Shown here in pieces: positions 11,565 to 19,863 of a stretch of 39,165 bases of DNA. The notes beneath the pieces were generated by a model, which did not search any database, was not told where the DNA came from, and saw only the letters and a program-made list of their open reading frames with translations. The stretch is from Aureococcus anophagefferens (taxonomy: Eukaryota; Sar; Pelagophyceae; Pelagomonadales; Pelagomonadaceae). The DNA lies in assembly GCF_000186865.1 (NCBI RefSeq), contig NW_008705564.1:2529564-2568728 (forward strand), written 5' to 3'. The position numbers were made by a program, and so were the translations under genes. Numbering within the stretch: the first letter of the stretch is position 1; each line of letters begins with the position of its first letter.

Positions 11565-11772
11565 TGCGATCGGGCTGTGCCTTCGCGCGGAAGGCAGCCA
11601 ACTCAAGGTTCCATGCCGTCGTGGTTAGGCTGGAAGGCAGCCTCAAGTTCCATGCGCCGGTCGCTCTCCGCGAACTCGGCGGTTTCTGTTGAAAACTGCA
11701 AAAACTCTTCAAGCGATTCAAAGTCGATGGGTGCTCACGAGTGATCGAGACCGCTCACCATAAAAAAGACCG
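11565..11772. promoter_or_regulatory. Divergent spacer, polycystin / JmjC gene, with direct repeat
   Basis: 208 bp between start codons. It contains an imperfect direct repeat of about 27 bp: GGAAGGCAGCCAACTCAAGG near 11590 and GGAAGGCAGCCTCAAGTTCC near 11633, both followed by CCATG(C). The GGCAGCC core resembles the octamer found in other spacers. Confidence 0.55.
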
Positions 11773-14168
11773 ATGGCCAAGGACAAGCCCGTCACCAACG
11801 CGGAGAAGCCCGTGCCGACCTACGCGGTCGTGCTGCCCGAGCACGCGGGCAAGGCGCGGCGCGGCTGCGCGGCGCCCGTGGCGGTCGCGGGCGCCTGGGT
11901 CGACGCGCCCGACGGCCCGCGCGGCGAGCTCGCCGGCGCGTCGCTGGGCGACGACCGCGCGCTCTTCGCCGGCGACCGCGACGTGCTGCGCTTCGCCCCG
12001 CCGCTGGACCTCGGCGCGAGGTACACCGTCGCGGTCGTCGGCGCGCCGTTTCGCGACGCGAACCCGCGCAAGGCGGGCATCGCGCGGTGGATGGTCGCGA
12101 CCTACGGCGGCGCGTCGAAGGACGCCCACGTCTGCGTGCTCCACGAGGGCGGGCGCCAGCTTTTAGGAGTGTGGGCGCGCGACGAGTGGTTCCCGTGCGC
12201 GCCGCCGTGCGATCTCCTCGACGTGGCGCCGCGGCGCGCGGACGGGCTCTACGAGATCGTCGCGCACGGCGCCGCGGGCCGCACGGTCTTCTTCGTCGAC
12301 GGCGCGCGCGTCGGCGCCGCGGCCGCGGCCGCCGCGGCCGAGGTCGACGGCGCGGGCAACGTGCCGCTGCCGCGGAAGCCGGGCCCGTCGGACCGGAAGC
12401 AGGTCTTCGGCGCGCTGCGGCGCCTCGAGGTCCACGCGGGCGCGCTCGTCGCGCCGGCGGCGTGCTTCCGGGACCTCGCGAGCCTCCCGCCGCCGCCGCG
12501 GCGCCCGAAGACCGCGCCGAAGCGGAAAGTTGTCGCGGACGTCGCGGCGGACGGCGGCGCGCCGCCGCCGCCGGCGAAGAAGCCCCGGGCGAAGCGGGAG
12601 GCGGCGCCCAAGGGCGCGCCGGCGAAGGCGCCCAAGGGCGCGCCGAAGAAGGGCGCGGCGGCGAAGCCGCCCGCGGCGAAGGCCGACGGCGCGGCGGCGG
12701 CGAAGCAGCCCGCGAGGAAGCCCGCGCCGGCGCCGCGAAAACCGCTCCGCGCGCGCGACCACGGCGACTGCCGGAAGGTGCTGCGGAGCCGCGTGCTCGC
12801 GGCCCACGGCGAGGAGGCGGCGTTCCTCGCGGCCGCGGACGCGTCGCCGCGCGGCGCGGACGTCTGGGTCGGCTACGAGCCCCGCGAGCCCAAGAGCCTC
12901 GGCGACCTCCAGGGCAGGACAAGAGTGCGACATTCCCAACTTCAAAGGCTCCTATCTCGGTCGTTTTCCACTCGTTTCGGCTGATTTTTGGACGAGCGAT
13001 CACCTCTCGGAACGTTCTCGACGCGTGGATGCTTTTCCCGGAACGCGCGCGCGCGGAACACTCACGTTGGAGCGACGTTGAATCACCCTTTTCCTGCCCA
13101 GGCGACCTCGCGGCGCTGCTCCGGAATCGGCCCCGCGACTGCGTCTACAAGTTCCGGCCCGGCACCTGGGCCGTCGGCGACCTCGGCGCGTCGCTCGAGG
13201 CCGAGGGCCGGCGGCGCGGCGGCGGCGCGGTCATGGAGGCGCTCCGGGCCGCGTCGCAGATGTCGACGCTCTTTGCGCCGTCCGGCGGCGGCGACGACAA
13301 GTCGTGGCGCGACCTCGACAAGTCGTCGAACTCCGTCGACTTTGGCGCGTTCGCCAGGGCCGCGGCGCGGAGCGACGCCGCCTACGCGGCCGGCGACGAA
13401 ACCGCGCTGCGCGCGTGCATCGCCGCGGGCGCGGGCGCGAACAAGGTCACGGAGTGGAAGCCGTCGTTCCTGAACGGGTCGCGGCGCATCGCGCCGCCGC
13501 CCTGGTTCGCGGACGCGTCCTGGCTCGGGAAGCTCGCGGAGAAGGGCAAGCGCGAGGTCTTCCGGCCCAAGCTCGCGCTCATGCAGGCCGGCGCGCTCAC
13601 GTCGCAGCACCGCGACAACTACGGCACGGCGACGTGGATCAAGGTCCTCGCGGGCCAGCAGCTGCTCCTCACGTGGTCCATGGCCGACGGCGACGCGGCC
13701 GCCGGCCTCGGCGACGACGGCGACCACGACGCGGACTTCCCCTGGGCCGCGTTCGCGGAGCTGCCGTCCGCGCGTTTGGCGCTCCTCGACGCGGGCGACT
13801 TCTTCCTCATGCGGCCGGGCGTCTACCACCGCGTCTTCACGCTCCGGCCCAAGGTCCAGCTCTTCGGCGAGTTCGTCGCCGGGCCGACGTTCCTCGACGC
13901 GCTCGCGTCCGCGGCGGCCGACGCCGCGCGGCCGGAGACGCTCAAGGCGCGCGACAAGCGCATCACAATGCGCGACATCCTCTTCGCGGGGCTCCAGGCC
14001 GCGGCGGCCGGCGACCCGAAGCTCGCACACGTCGCCGACCTCAAGGGCGACGCGGCCCTCGCGCGGCTCCGCTGGCTCGACGACGGCGCCGCGGCCGCGC
14101 TGTGCGCCGCGGCGTCGCTCGACGTCGACGCCGCGTGCCGGCGGCTCCTCGCGCACCCGGGCATCTAA
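11773..14168 (+). CDS. KDM2/7-like JmjC-domain protein with N-terminal LamG-like region
   Basis: Exons 11773-12901 and 13102-14168, joined by introner A3 (LGDL|AAL restored); 731 residues. The N-terminal ~230 residues look like a concanavalin/LamG-type sandwich (YEIVAHGAAGRTVFFVDGARVG). A Lys/Ala/Pro-rich linker (about 245-330) resembles a histone H1 tail. The C-terminal half has a JmjC-like cupin: H546-x-D548 in SQHRDNYG, followed by TATWIKVLAGQQLLLTW, and a second His (about 619) in GVYHRVF. These are the expected Fe(II) ligands of 2-oxoglutarate dioxygenases, and the strand after HxD resembles the KDM2/PHF8 group. It may demethylate or hydroxylate chromatin proteins. The substrate is inference, and the N-terminal fold is tentative. 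Confidence 0.7.
12902..13101 (+). mobile_element. Introner A3 (200 bp intron, family A)
   Basis: Duplication GCGACCTC at both ends. The intron starts G|GCGACCTC (GC donor) and ends CTGCCCAG. Core TTTCGGCTGATTTTTGGACG is sense. A good reference copy for family A. Confidence 0.92.
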
Positions 14169-14187
14169 GGTAGGGGGTTCGCACACC

Positions 14188-15276
14188 TTAGCGCCGCGGC
14201 GTCGAGCTCCGCCGGGCGAGCCCCGCGGCGACGGAGCCGACGAAGAAGGCGACGAGCGTCGACTGGAGCGTGGCGACGTTGAACGGCATCGACAGGTCCG
14301 TCTCCGGGAGGGCGACGAGGACCGCGTCGCCGTAGGACGCGGCACCGTCGCCGTAGAAGGCCGCCGCGGGGCCCACGTCGAGGCCCCGGTACTGGTCCGG
14401 CGGCCACTCGTCGAAGGCCGGCAGCGACGCCTCGTACGCGACCGAGACCGTCGCCTCTTCGCCCGCCTCCAGATACAGCGCCACCTCGAGCGCGTGCGCG
14501 CCGGCGACGAGGCCCTCGGCGCCGTCCGCGAGGACCAGGACGACGCCCGGCGCGCCGAGCAGCGGCCGCGCGGCGCCGCCGACGGCGAGCGTCGACGCCG
14601 CGAGCCGCGGCGACAGCGCCTTCGGGATCACCGCGGACAGGACGACGTCGCCGGCGTCGCGCGCGGCCACGCGGTACACCAGGGCGCCCCGCGACCGGTC
14701 CCGGGCCGCGACGTGCTGCGCCACGAGGACCGCCGCGCGCCGCGGGCGCGCGCCGTCGACGGCGCCGCCGAAGACGCGCACCGCGGCCGCCTCGGCGACG
14801 ACGAGGTCCGCGGTCGCGCGGGCGCCGCCCGCGGCGTAGGCCGCGCCGACGGACGCGTACGTCGCCTCCGCCAGCAGCGCCGCGGCGGCCGGCGACCGCG
14901 CCGTCGCGTTGGGCGCGCACCGCGCGCGGAAGCCGTCCCACGTCGACCCCCTCAACCGCTCCGATACGTCGACGCGCCACGCGGGCGCGCCGCCGCCGCG
15001 CCGCACGGCGTCGAAGCCCCCGGCGGGCAGCCCGCCGTCGCCCCAGGCCTCAAAGTCCCAGCGCCCGTGCGTCACGGCGCTGACGACGCGCGCGTCGGTC
15101 GCTGGCCGGTCGCCGTCGCAGGCCCAGGCCGGCAGGTCGCACCCGCCGCGGGCGGCGCCCGCGCAGGAGAGTGTGACGCGGACCAGACCGTCGGCGACGC
15201 GGCGGAGTCGCACGTCGTCGGCGGTTGCGATAGTGAGTGCTGCGGTCGCTGCGAGGGCGGCCAGAGGCGCGCGCAT
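14188..15276 (-). CDS. PIGT: GPI transamidase component PIG-T/Gpi16
   Basis: 362 residues from the ATG at 15276, chosen because it opens a clean signal peptide (MRAPLAALAATAALTIA); an in-frame start at 15312 would add 12 residues. PIG-T is a luminal ER subunit of the complex that swaps C-terminal signals for GPI anchors. Supporting features are the early THGRWDFEAWG segment (TQG-W---WG in relatives), the YRGLDV segment and the C-terminal DLSMPFNVATLQST, which leads into a single membrane helix (about 338-353) and a short basic tail. Family members usually exceed 500 residues, so the middle is shortened here. The stop lies 19 bp from the convergent JmjC gene; the start faces DDX41 across 84 bp. 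Confidence 0.75.
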   Translation of the reverse strand: MRAPLAALAATAALTIATADDVRLRRVADGLVRVTLSCAGAARGGCDLPAWACDGDRPATDARVVSAVTHGRWDFEAWGDGGLPAGGFDAVRRGGGAPAWRVDVSERLRGSTWDGFRARCAPNATARSPAAAALLAEATYASVGAAYAAGGARATADLVVAEAAAVRVFGGAVDGARPRRAAVLVAQHVAARDRSRGALVYRVAARDAGDVVLSAVIPKALSPRLAASTLAVGGAARPLLGAPGVVLVLADGAEGLVAGAHALEVALYLEAGEEATVSVAYEASLPAFDEWPPDQYRGLDVGPAAAFYGDGAASYGDAVLVALPETDLSMPFNVATLQSTLVAFFVGSVAAGLARRSSTPRR

Positions 15277-15360
15277 CGTCTTGCGCCTGTGGCAAGTCGC
15301 CGATGCAGTCAAGGAGACGTCAAGGAGACGTCAAGGACGGCCTCTGCGGCGCCTCGCGAT
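15277..15360. promoter_or_regulatory. Divergent spacer PIG-T / DDX41 with short direct repeats
   Basis: 84 bp. Includes a tandem repeat, GTCAAGGAGAC twice then GTCAAGGAC, around 15309-15335, creating repeated ACGTCA steps (CRE-like). No GGCTGCCC octamer was seen here. Confidence 0.5.
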
Positions 15361-17265
15361 ATGGCCGACCAGCCTCGCAAGCGCCGGCGCGTCGTCGAGG
15401 AGCGGGTCTGGAGCGACTTCCACAACTGCTGGACGGTGAACGGCGAGCCCGTCGAGGGCGGCGAGGACGGCGTTTCCGGCGGCGACGCCTGGGTGCCCCT
15501 CAAGGAGCGGCGCGCGGCGCAGCTCGAGGCGTCGCGGGCGCGCCGCGCCGCCGCGGGCGCCGAGTCGGGCTCCGACGACGACGACGACGGCGGCGGCGGC
15601 GGCGCGCCGGCGCCCGAGGCCCCCGCGGCGCCGCGGACGCTCCTCGCGGACGCGGCGGCGCTCCGGGACGCCGAGGCGGAGCTCGGCGCGGCGGCCGCGG
15701 CGACGACGCGCCAGGAGGCCGAGGAGCGGCGCATGCTCAGCGAGGCGAGCCGCGTGCAGACGAACGCGCTCCAGTCCGCGGCGGAGATCGCCACGGACGC
15801 GCGCTTCACGGAGTCGCTCCGCGTCGACTGGCGGCCGCGCGACGCCATGTCCGAGGCCGACGCGGACAAGCTGCGCCGGAAGTGGTGCATCCTCGTCGAC
15901 GGCGACGACGTGCCGGCGCCCATCAAGTCCTTCGCGGGCATGGGCCTCGAGCGGGACCTGCTGGACGCGCTCGGCGAGAAGCGGATCACGCGGCCGACGC
16001 CCATCCAGGTCCAGGGCATGCCCGTCGCGCTCGCGGGCCGCGACATGATCGGCATCGCCTTCACGGGCTCGGGCAAGACCGTGGCCTTCAGCGTGCCCCT
16101 CATCGTGCGCGCGCTCGAGGCGGAGCGGCGGTCGCCGCTGCGGGCCGGCGAGGGCCCCGTCGGCCTCGTCTTATGTCCCTCGCGCGAGCTCGCGCGCCAG
16201 ACCTGGGAGGTCGTCGACTTCTTCATGGCGCGCCTGCGCGGCGCCGGCGGGCGGCGGGGCGACGTGCTGCGGTCCGCGTGCTGCATCGGCGGCGAGCCCA
16301 AGGGCCCGCAGCTCGACGACCTGCGGCGCCGGGGCGTCCACGCCGTCGTCGCGACGCCCGGGCGGCTCAAGGACTTCCTCGAGTCGCGCCAGGTGCGCCT
16401 GGGCCGCTGCTCCTACTTCTGCCTCGACGAGGGCGACCGCATGCTCGACCTCGGCTTCGACGAGGAGGTGCACAAGGTCATGAACCACTTCGAGGCCCAG
16501 CGGCAGACGCTGCTCTTCTCCGCGACGATGCCCCAGAAGTTCCAGGACTTCGCGCGGGGCGCCCTCGTGCGCTCCGTGCTCGTCAACGTGAGCCGCGCGG
16601 GCGCGGCGAACCTCGACGTGATCCAGGAGGTCGAGTACGTCAAGCTCGAGGCGCGCATCGTCTACCTCCTCGAGTGCCTGCAGAAGACGGCGCCGCCCGT
16701 CGTCATCTTCTGCGAGCGCAAGGGCGACGTCGACGACATCCACGAGTATTTACTGTTAAAAGGCGTCGAGGCCGTGTCGATCCACGGCGGCAAGGACCAG
16801 GGCGAGCGCAACGGCGCGATCGACGCGTTCAAGCGCGGCGCCAAGGACGTGCTCGTGGCCACGGACGTCGCGGCCAAGGGGCTGGACTTTCCGGACATCC
16901 AGCACGTCATCAACTTCGACATGCCCGCGGAGATCGAGAACTACGTGCACCGCATCGGCCGCACGGGCCGCTGCGGCAAGACGGGCGTCGCGACGACGTT
17001 CATCAACAAGACCGTCGAGCCGTCGAGCCTGTTGGACCTCAAGCATCTGCTGGTGGAGGCGAAGCAGCGCGTGCCGCCCGTGCTCCAGGTCCTCGACGAG
17101 CCCGACGCGAACCGCCTCGCGGGCGACGCGAAGGGCTGCGCGTTCTGCGGCGGCCTCGGCCACCGCATCACGGACTGCCCGAAGCGCGACAAGGACGCGC
17201 GGCGCCTCAACGCGAACCGCCGCGACATGATCGCCGGCTCCGGCGGCGCGGGGGGCGACTGGTAA
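15361..17265 (+). CDS. DDX41: DEAD-box RNA helicase DDX41/Abstrakt-like
   Basis: 634 residues, intronless. DDX41 is a spliceosome-associated RNA helicase, also linked to nucleic-acid sensing in animals. Seen: N-terminal basic and acidic region; Q motif (RPTPIQ); motif I AFTGSGKT; PSRELA; TPGRL; motif II written DEGD (356-359) instead of DEAD; SAT; motif V/VI ATDVAAKGLDF and HRIGRTGRCG; and a C-terminal CCHC zinc knuckle CAFCGGLGHRITDC. The zinc knuckle and the WSDFHNCW N-terminus separate DDX41 from other DEAD proteins. The ATG at 15361 was chosen because upstream sequence belongs to the divergent PIG-T gene, although the frame is open to 14494. The Ala-to-Gly change in motif II is unusual. 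Confidence 0.92.
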   Translation: MADQPRKRRRVVEERVWSDFHNCWTVNGEPVEGGEDGVSGGDAWVPLKERRAAQLEASRARRAAAGAESGSDDDDDGGGGGAPAPEAPAAPRTLLADAAALRDAEAELGAAAAATTRQEAEERRMLSEASRVQTNALQSAAEIATDARFTESLRVDWRPRDAMSEADADKLRRKWCILVDGDDVPAPIKSFAGMGLERDLLDALGEKRITRPTPIQVQGMPVALAGRDMIGIAFTGSGKTVAFSVPLIVRALEAERRSPLRAGEGPVGLVLCPSRELARQTWEVVDFFMARLRGAGGRRGDVLRSACCIGGEPKGPQLDDLRRRGVHAVVATPGRLKDFLESRQVRLGRCSYFCLDEGDRMLDLGFDEEVHKVMNHFEAQRQTLLFSATMPQKFQDFARGALVRSVLVNVSRAGAANLDVIQEVEYVKLEARIVYLLECLQKTAPPVVIFCERKGDVDDIHEYLLLKGVEAVSIHGGKDQGERNGAIDAFKRGAKDVLVATDVAAKGLDFPDIQHVINFDMPAEIENYVHRIGRTGRCGKTGVATTFINKTVEPSSLLDLKHLLVEAKQRVPPVLQVLDEPDANRLAGDAKGCAFCGGLGHRITDCPKRDKDARRLNANRRDMIAGSGGAGGDW

Positions 17266-17763
17266 GGCCCTCGGGGTGCGCCGCTCGAACGCGCCGGGCC
17301 ATGGATGATCTCTCACGCCAAAAGCACGTCAGCGACATGGAGAACCCCCTGGTCGTTGTCCAGCCCTGCTAAGCTCGTGCAGCGCGAGGCCCATAGCGAC
17401 TTCAAGCTCACCCGCCGGTCGCCTCCCCCCCCTCACCCCGCCCACACCCCTAAGACCACACCACACACAACCGCGACGTCCGTCGGGCTCGCGCTCCTGG
17501 AGCGCGGCGACGTCGCCACTCGAGCCCGGCCGCTCGAGATGCCGCGCCCGCGACGTCCATCTGCTGGGCTTCGCCGTCGAGTCGAGCACGCCGACGCGCC
17601 TCGACGCGCCTCGACGCGGCCGCGCGGCCCGCGTTCCGCGACGGCGACGACGAGACGACGCTCCCGCTCCGCGCGCCGGAGCCGGCCGTCGCCGCGGGCC
17701 GCAGGGCCGGCGCCCGCGCCTTCTAGGCGGGCGCCTCGTAACGCCCGCGTGTTCGCCGCCGAC
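17266..17763. other. Gene-poor stretch between convergent genes, with a coding-like remnant
   Basis: Contains the DDX41 3' flank and a C-rich tract near 17417-17470. At 17542-17725 plus-strand codons regain strong third-position G/C. One frame reads RDVHLLGFAVESSTPTRL; after a tandem GACGCGCCTC duplication another reads LDAAARPAFRDGDDETTLPLRAP and on to a TAG at about 17725. No start codon or domain is identifiable. Best read as a broken gene fragment. Confidence 0.4.
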
Positions 17764-19038
17764 TCACCGCGCGTGCCACCGCTCCCGGGACCGCGCCTTG
17801 TGGCCCATGATCTTGCGGAAGGGCAGGTCCGCGAGCGACCTGGTCAGGACAAGGGTGATTAAACGTTGCTTCAACGTGAGTGTTCCGCGCGCGCGCGTTA
17901 CGGAAAAAGCATGCATGCTTCGAGACCGTTCTAAGAGATGATCGCTCGTCCAAAAATCAGCCGAAACGAGTGGAAAACGGCCGAGATCAGAGCCTTTGAA
18001 GTTGGGAATTTCGCTCTCTTGTCCTGCCCTGCGAGCGACGCCCGCGACGGGCGCTGCGCGCGGAGGTAGTCGCCGCCGATGGACGACCGGTCCCGCGACG
18101 CCGCGTCGCGCTCGAGGAAGAGGCCCAGGACGCGCTCGGAGCGCTGCTCGTCGAGCTTCGTGCGCACGCGCATCATGTCGAAGAAGCCGCGCGCCTCGAG
18201 CGCGACCCAGGCCGCGTAGGTGCCGACGACGTTCGGGCCGAAGCAGCCCGCGAAGGCCTTCCCGGGCGAGATCGCCGCGTCCGGCGCGCCGGCGACCGAC
18301 GCGAAGGCCGCGGCGGCCTCGGGGATCCAGTGGCGCTCGCCGTGGGGCACGCCCAGCAGCTGCTTCGACCCGTCGAAGGCGTAGATGCGCGTCGCGTTGA
18401 GCGACGGCGGCGGCGGGTACGCGAGCGGCGGCCGGTTCAGGACGAGGCTGTCCTGCGTGAGGTAGACGACGGCGTCGGCGCAGAGGCCGGCGCCGGGCAG
18501 CGCGCGCCGCATCGCCCAGCGCCACGCGCCGAGCTCGAACCCGAAGGCCGGGTAGTCGCCGTTGCGCGCGTACGCGAGCCCCGCGGCCTGTGTGCAAATC
18601 AACCAGTGAGCTGGGACGTCGGGGCCAAACTTCAGAATTCTCTAGCTCGGTCACATCGAAGTCGATTCGGCTGATTTTTGGACGAATCGATTGCTCTCAG
18701 CGAGTTCTCGAAGCACGGCGGAAGTGCTCGTGTCGAAACATTCGAATACGCGCACATTGAAGTCGGTTTGAAGATTTGATTCCCACACAGCCCGCGGCCT
18801 CGACGGTCTCGCGGCTCGCGTCCGCCGCGTCGTTCTCGACGACGAGGAAGAGGGACCGCGGCCCGAGGTAGCGGTCGCGCGCCTCGACCTGCTGCGCGAG
18901 GATGCGGCGCATGAGCGCCTGGCTCTCGTTGTCCGCGCCGTAATGCCAGGCGACGACGACGGCGTGCTCCACGCAGGCCGCCGCGCGCCACGCGCCGAGG
19001 AGCCACGCGCCGAGGAGCCACGCGACCAGCCGGACCAT
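17764..19038 (-). CDS. Secreted/Golgi-type protein of unknown function, possibly glycosyltransferase-like
   Basis: Exons 18799-19038, 18040-18587 and 17764-17839, joined by introners B2 and A4; 287 residues with all phases consistent. The N-terminus is a signal peptide or anchor with a duplicated LLGAW. Following text includes VVVAWHYGADNESQALMRRIL, then LFLVVEND, then AVVYLTQDSLVLNRPP, a pattern resembling nucleotide-sugar transferase folds that handle surface glycans. A clear DxD motif was not identified, so the enzymatic call is weak. Two N-x-S/T sites (DNES, LNAT) fit a secretory protein. It diverges from the zinc-finger gene across 208 bp. Confidence 0.6.
17840..18039 (-). mobile_element. 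Introner A4 (200 bp intron, family A)
   Basis: Duplication GTCGCTCG on the gene strand, giving one of two GT donors among the complete introners here. Acceptor is CTGACCAG, with one change from the usual CTGCCCAG. Core is sense. Splicing restores RASLADLPF. Confidence 0.9.
18588..18798 (-). mobile_element. Introner B2 (211 bp intron, family B)
   Basis: Duplication GCCGCGGG, GC donor, acceptor CACACAG; splicing restores TVE|AAGLAY. Ends are an imperfect inverted repeat (11 of 13: GTGTGGGAATCAA against GTGTGCAAATCAA). The internal GTGAGCTGGGACGTC block is shared with B5 but not B1, B3 or B4, marking a B subtype. Confidence 0.9.
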
Positions 19039-19246
19039 GTACGTTGCGCTGCGTCCCAGCGGAGCCGGTCACTCACGCGGCGTTCGGCGCGAGCCGAGTG
19101 CTCTCAGCGCTAGCCCGCGCCATGCAGCCCGTCGCGCTATGACATGCCATGCTCTTGCACGCAGGCAGCAACCGAACATCAACGACTACCTTGAACCCGA
19201 CCTTATGGGCCCGGGCCTCCCCTGAGGGCTGCCCAAGTGGTCAACC
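19039..19246. promoter_or_regulatory. Divergent spacer, secretory-type gene / zinc-finger gene
   Basis: 208 bp. GGCTGCCC at 19227-19234 lies 12 bp before the plus-strand ATG at 19247. No other element recognised. Confidence 0.55.
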
Positions 19247-19812
19247 ATGACCGCCGTCACCGGCGCGAACCTGCGCGCGGGCGACGCCTACTGGGAGCTG
19301 TCCGGTCCGCGACGGTGTCCGGCGGCGAGCCCGCAACGCCCGCGCACTCGTTCGGAGCGCCGTTTCGAACGTTCCCAGGAGTCCGGCGGCGAGCCCGCAA
19401 CGCGCGCGCACTTGTTCGAACGTTCCCGGTAGGTCCGACGCCCATCAACCGCACCGTGACCTGCCGGGCCTGCAGGAAGCCCGTCTACAAGGGCCAACCC
19501 GTCATGGTCAGGGACGGGAGAAAGTTGCGGTTTCATTATCACGCGAAGTGCTTCTCCGGCGACGCGGACCCGCGGACGCAGGCCGGCTCGAGCTACGCCG
19601 GCCGCGCGGACTACCACGCGCCGACGGCGCCCCGGCTCTCGAGCCTCGAGGGCCCGAGGGCCCACACGGACGCCGACGGGCGCGCGCTCGGGCGCGCGGT
19701 CTTCAAGCCCGAGCCGCCGCGGACCGTGGGCGTCGGCAAGTGGAACGCGGGCCCCCTCGGCGTGCCCCGCGGCTACCACCCGCCGGCGCGCACGCTCCGG
19801 AAGCCGCCGTAA
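19247..19812 (+). CDS. Small treble-clef zinc-finger protein
   Basis: Exons 19247-19304 and 19433-19812, with a 128 bp GT-AG intron; 145 residues. The splice joins MTAVTGANLRAGDAYWELS to GPTPINRTVTCRAC with correct phase. Zinc-binding pattern: C-R-A-C, then HYHAKC about 20 residues later (C-x2-C ... H-x3-C), as in PARP/LIM-like treble clefs, followed by FSGDADPRTQ. The rest is Pro/Gly-rich with no domain. Role unknown; possibly a nucleic-acid or protein-binding adaptor (inference). The single long frame starting at 19237 runs through the intron and was not preferred, because its N-terminus translates repeats. Confidence 0.65.
19305..19432 (+). repeat. GT-AG intron built of a ~60 bp tandem repeat
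   Basis: The intron contains two copies of GTCCGGCGGCGAGCCCGCAA, beginning near 19316 and 19381, each followed by CGC.CGCGCACT.GTTCG and GAACGTTCCC. Donor GTCCGCGACGG, acceptor TTCCCGGTAG. It does not resemble the introners. Confidence 0.75.
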
Positions 19813-19863
19813 GCGAGAGGTTCCTATGACGCGGCGGGGAGGGAGGGCGCGCGCGCGCGCGCC

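Noticed and set aside
17305..17862. 185-codon plus frame
   Set aside because: It crosses into introner A4, translates simple-sequence C-rich DNA and lacks a domain; only a short remnant is supported.
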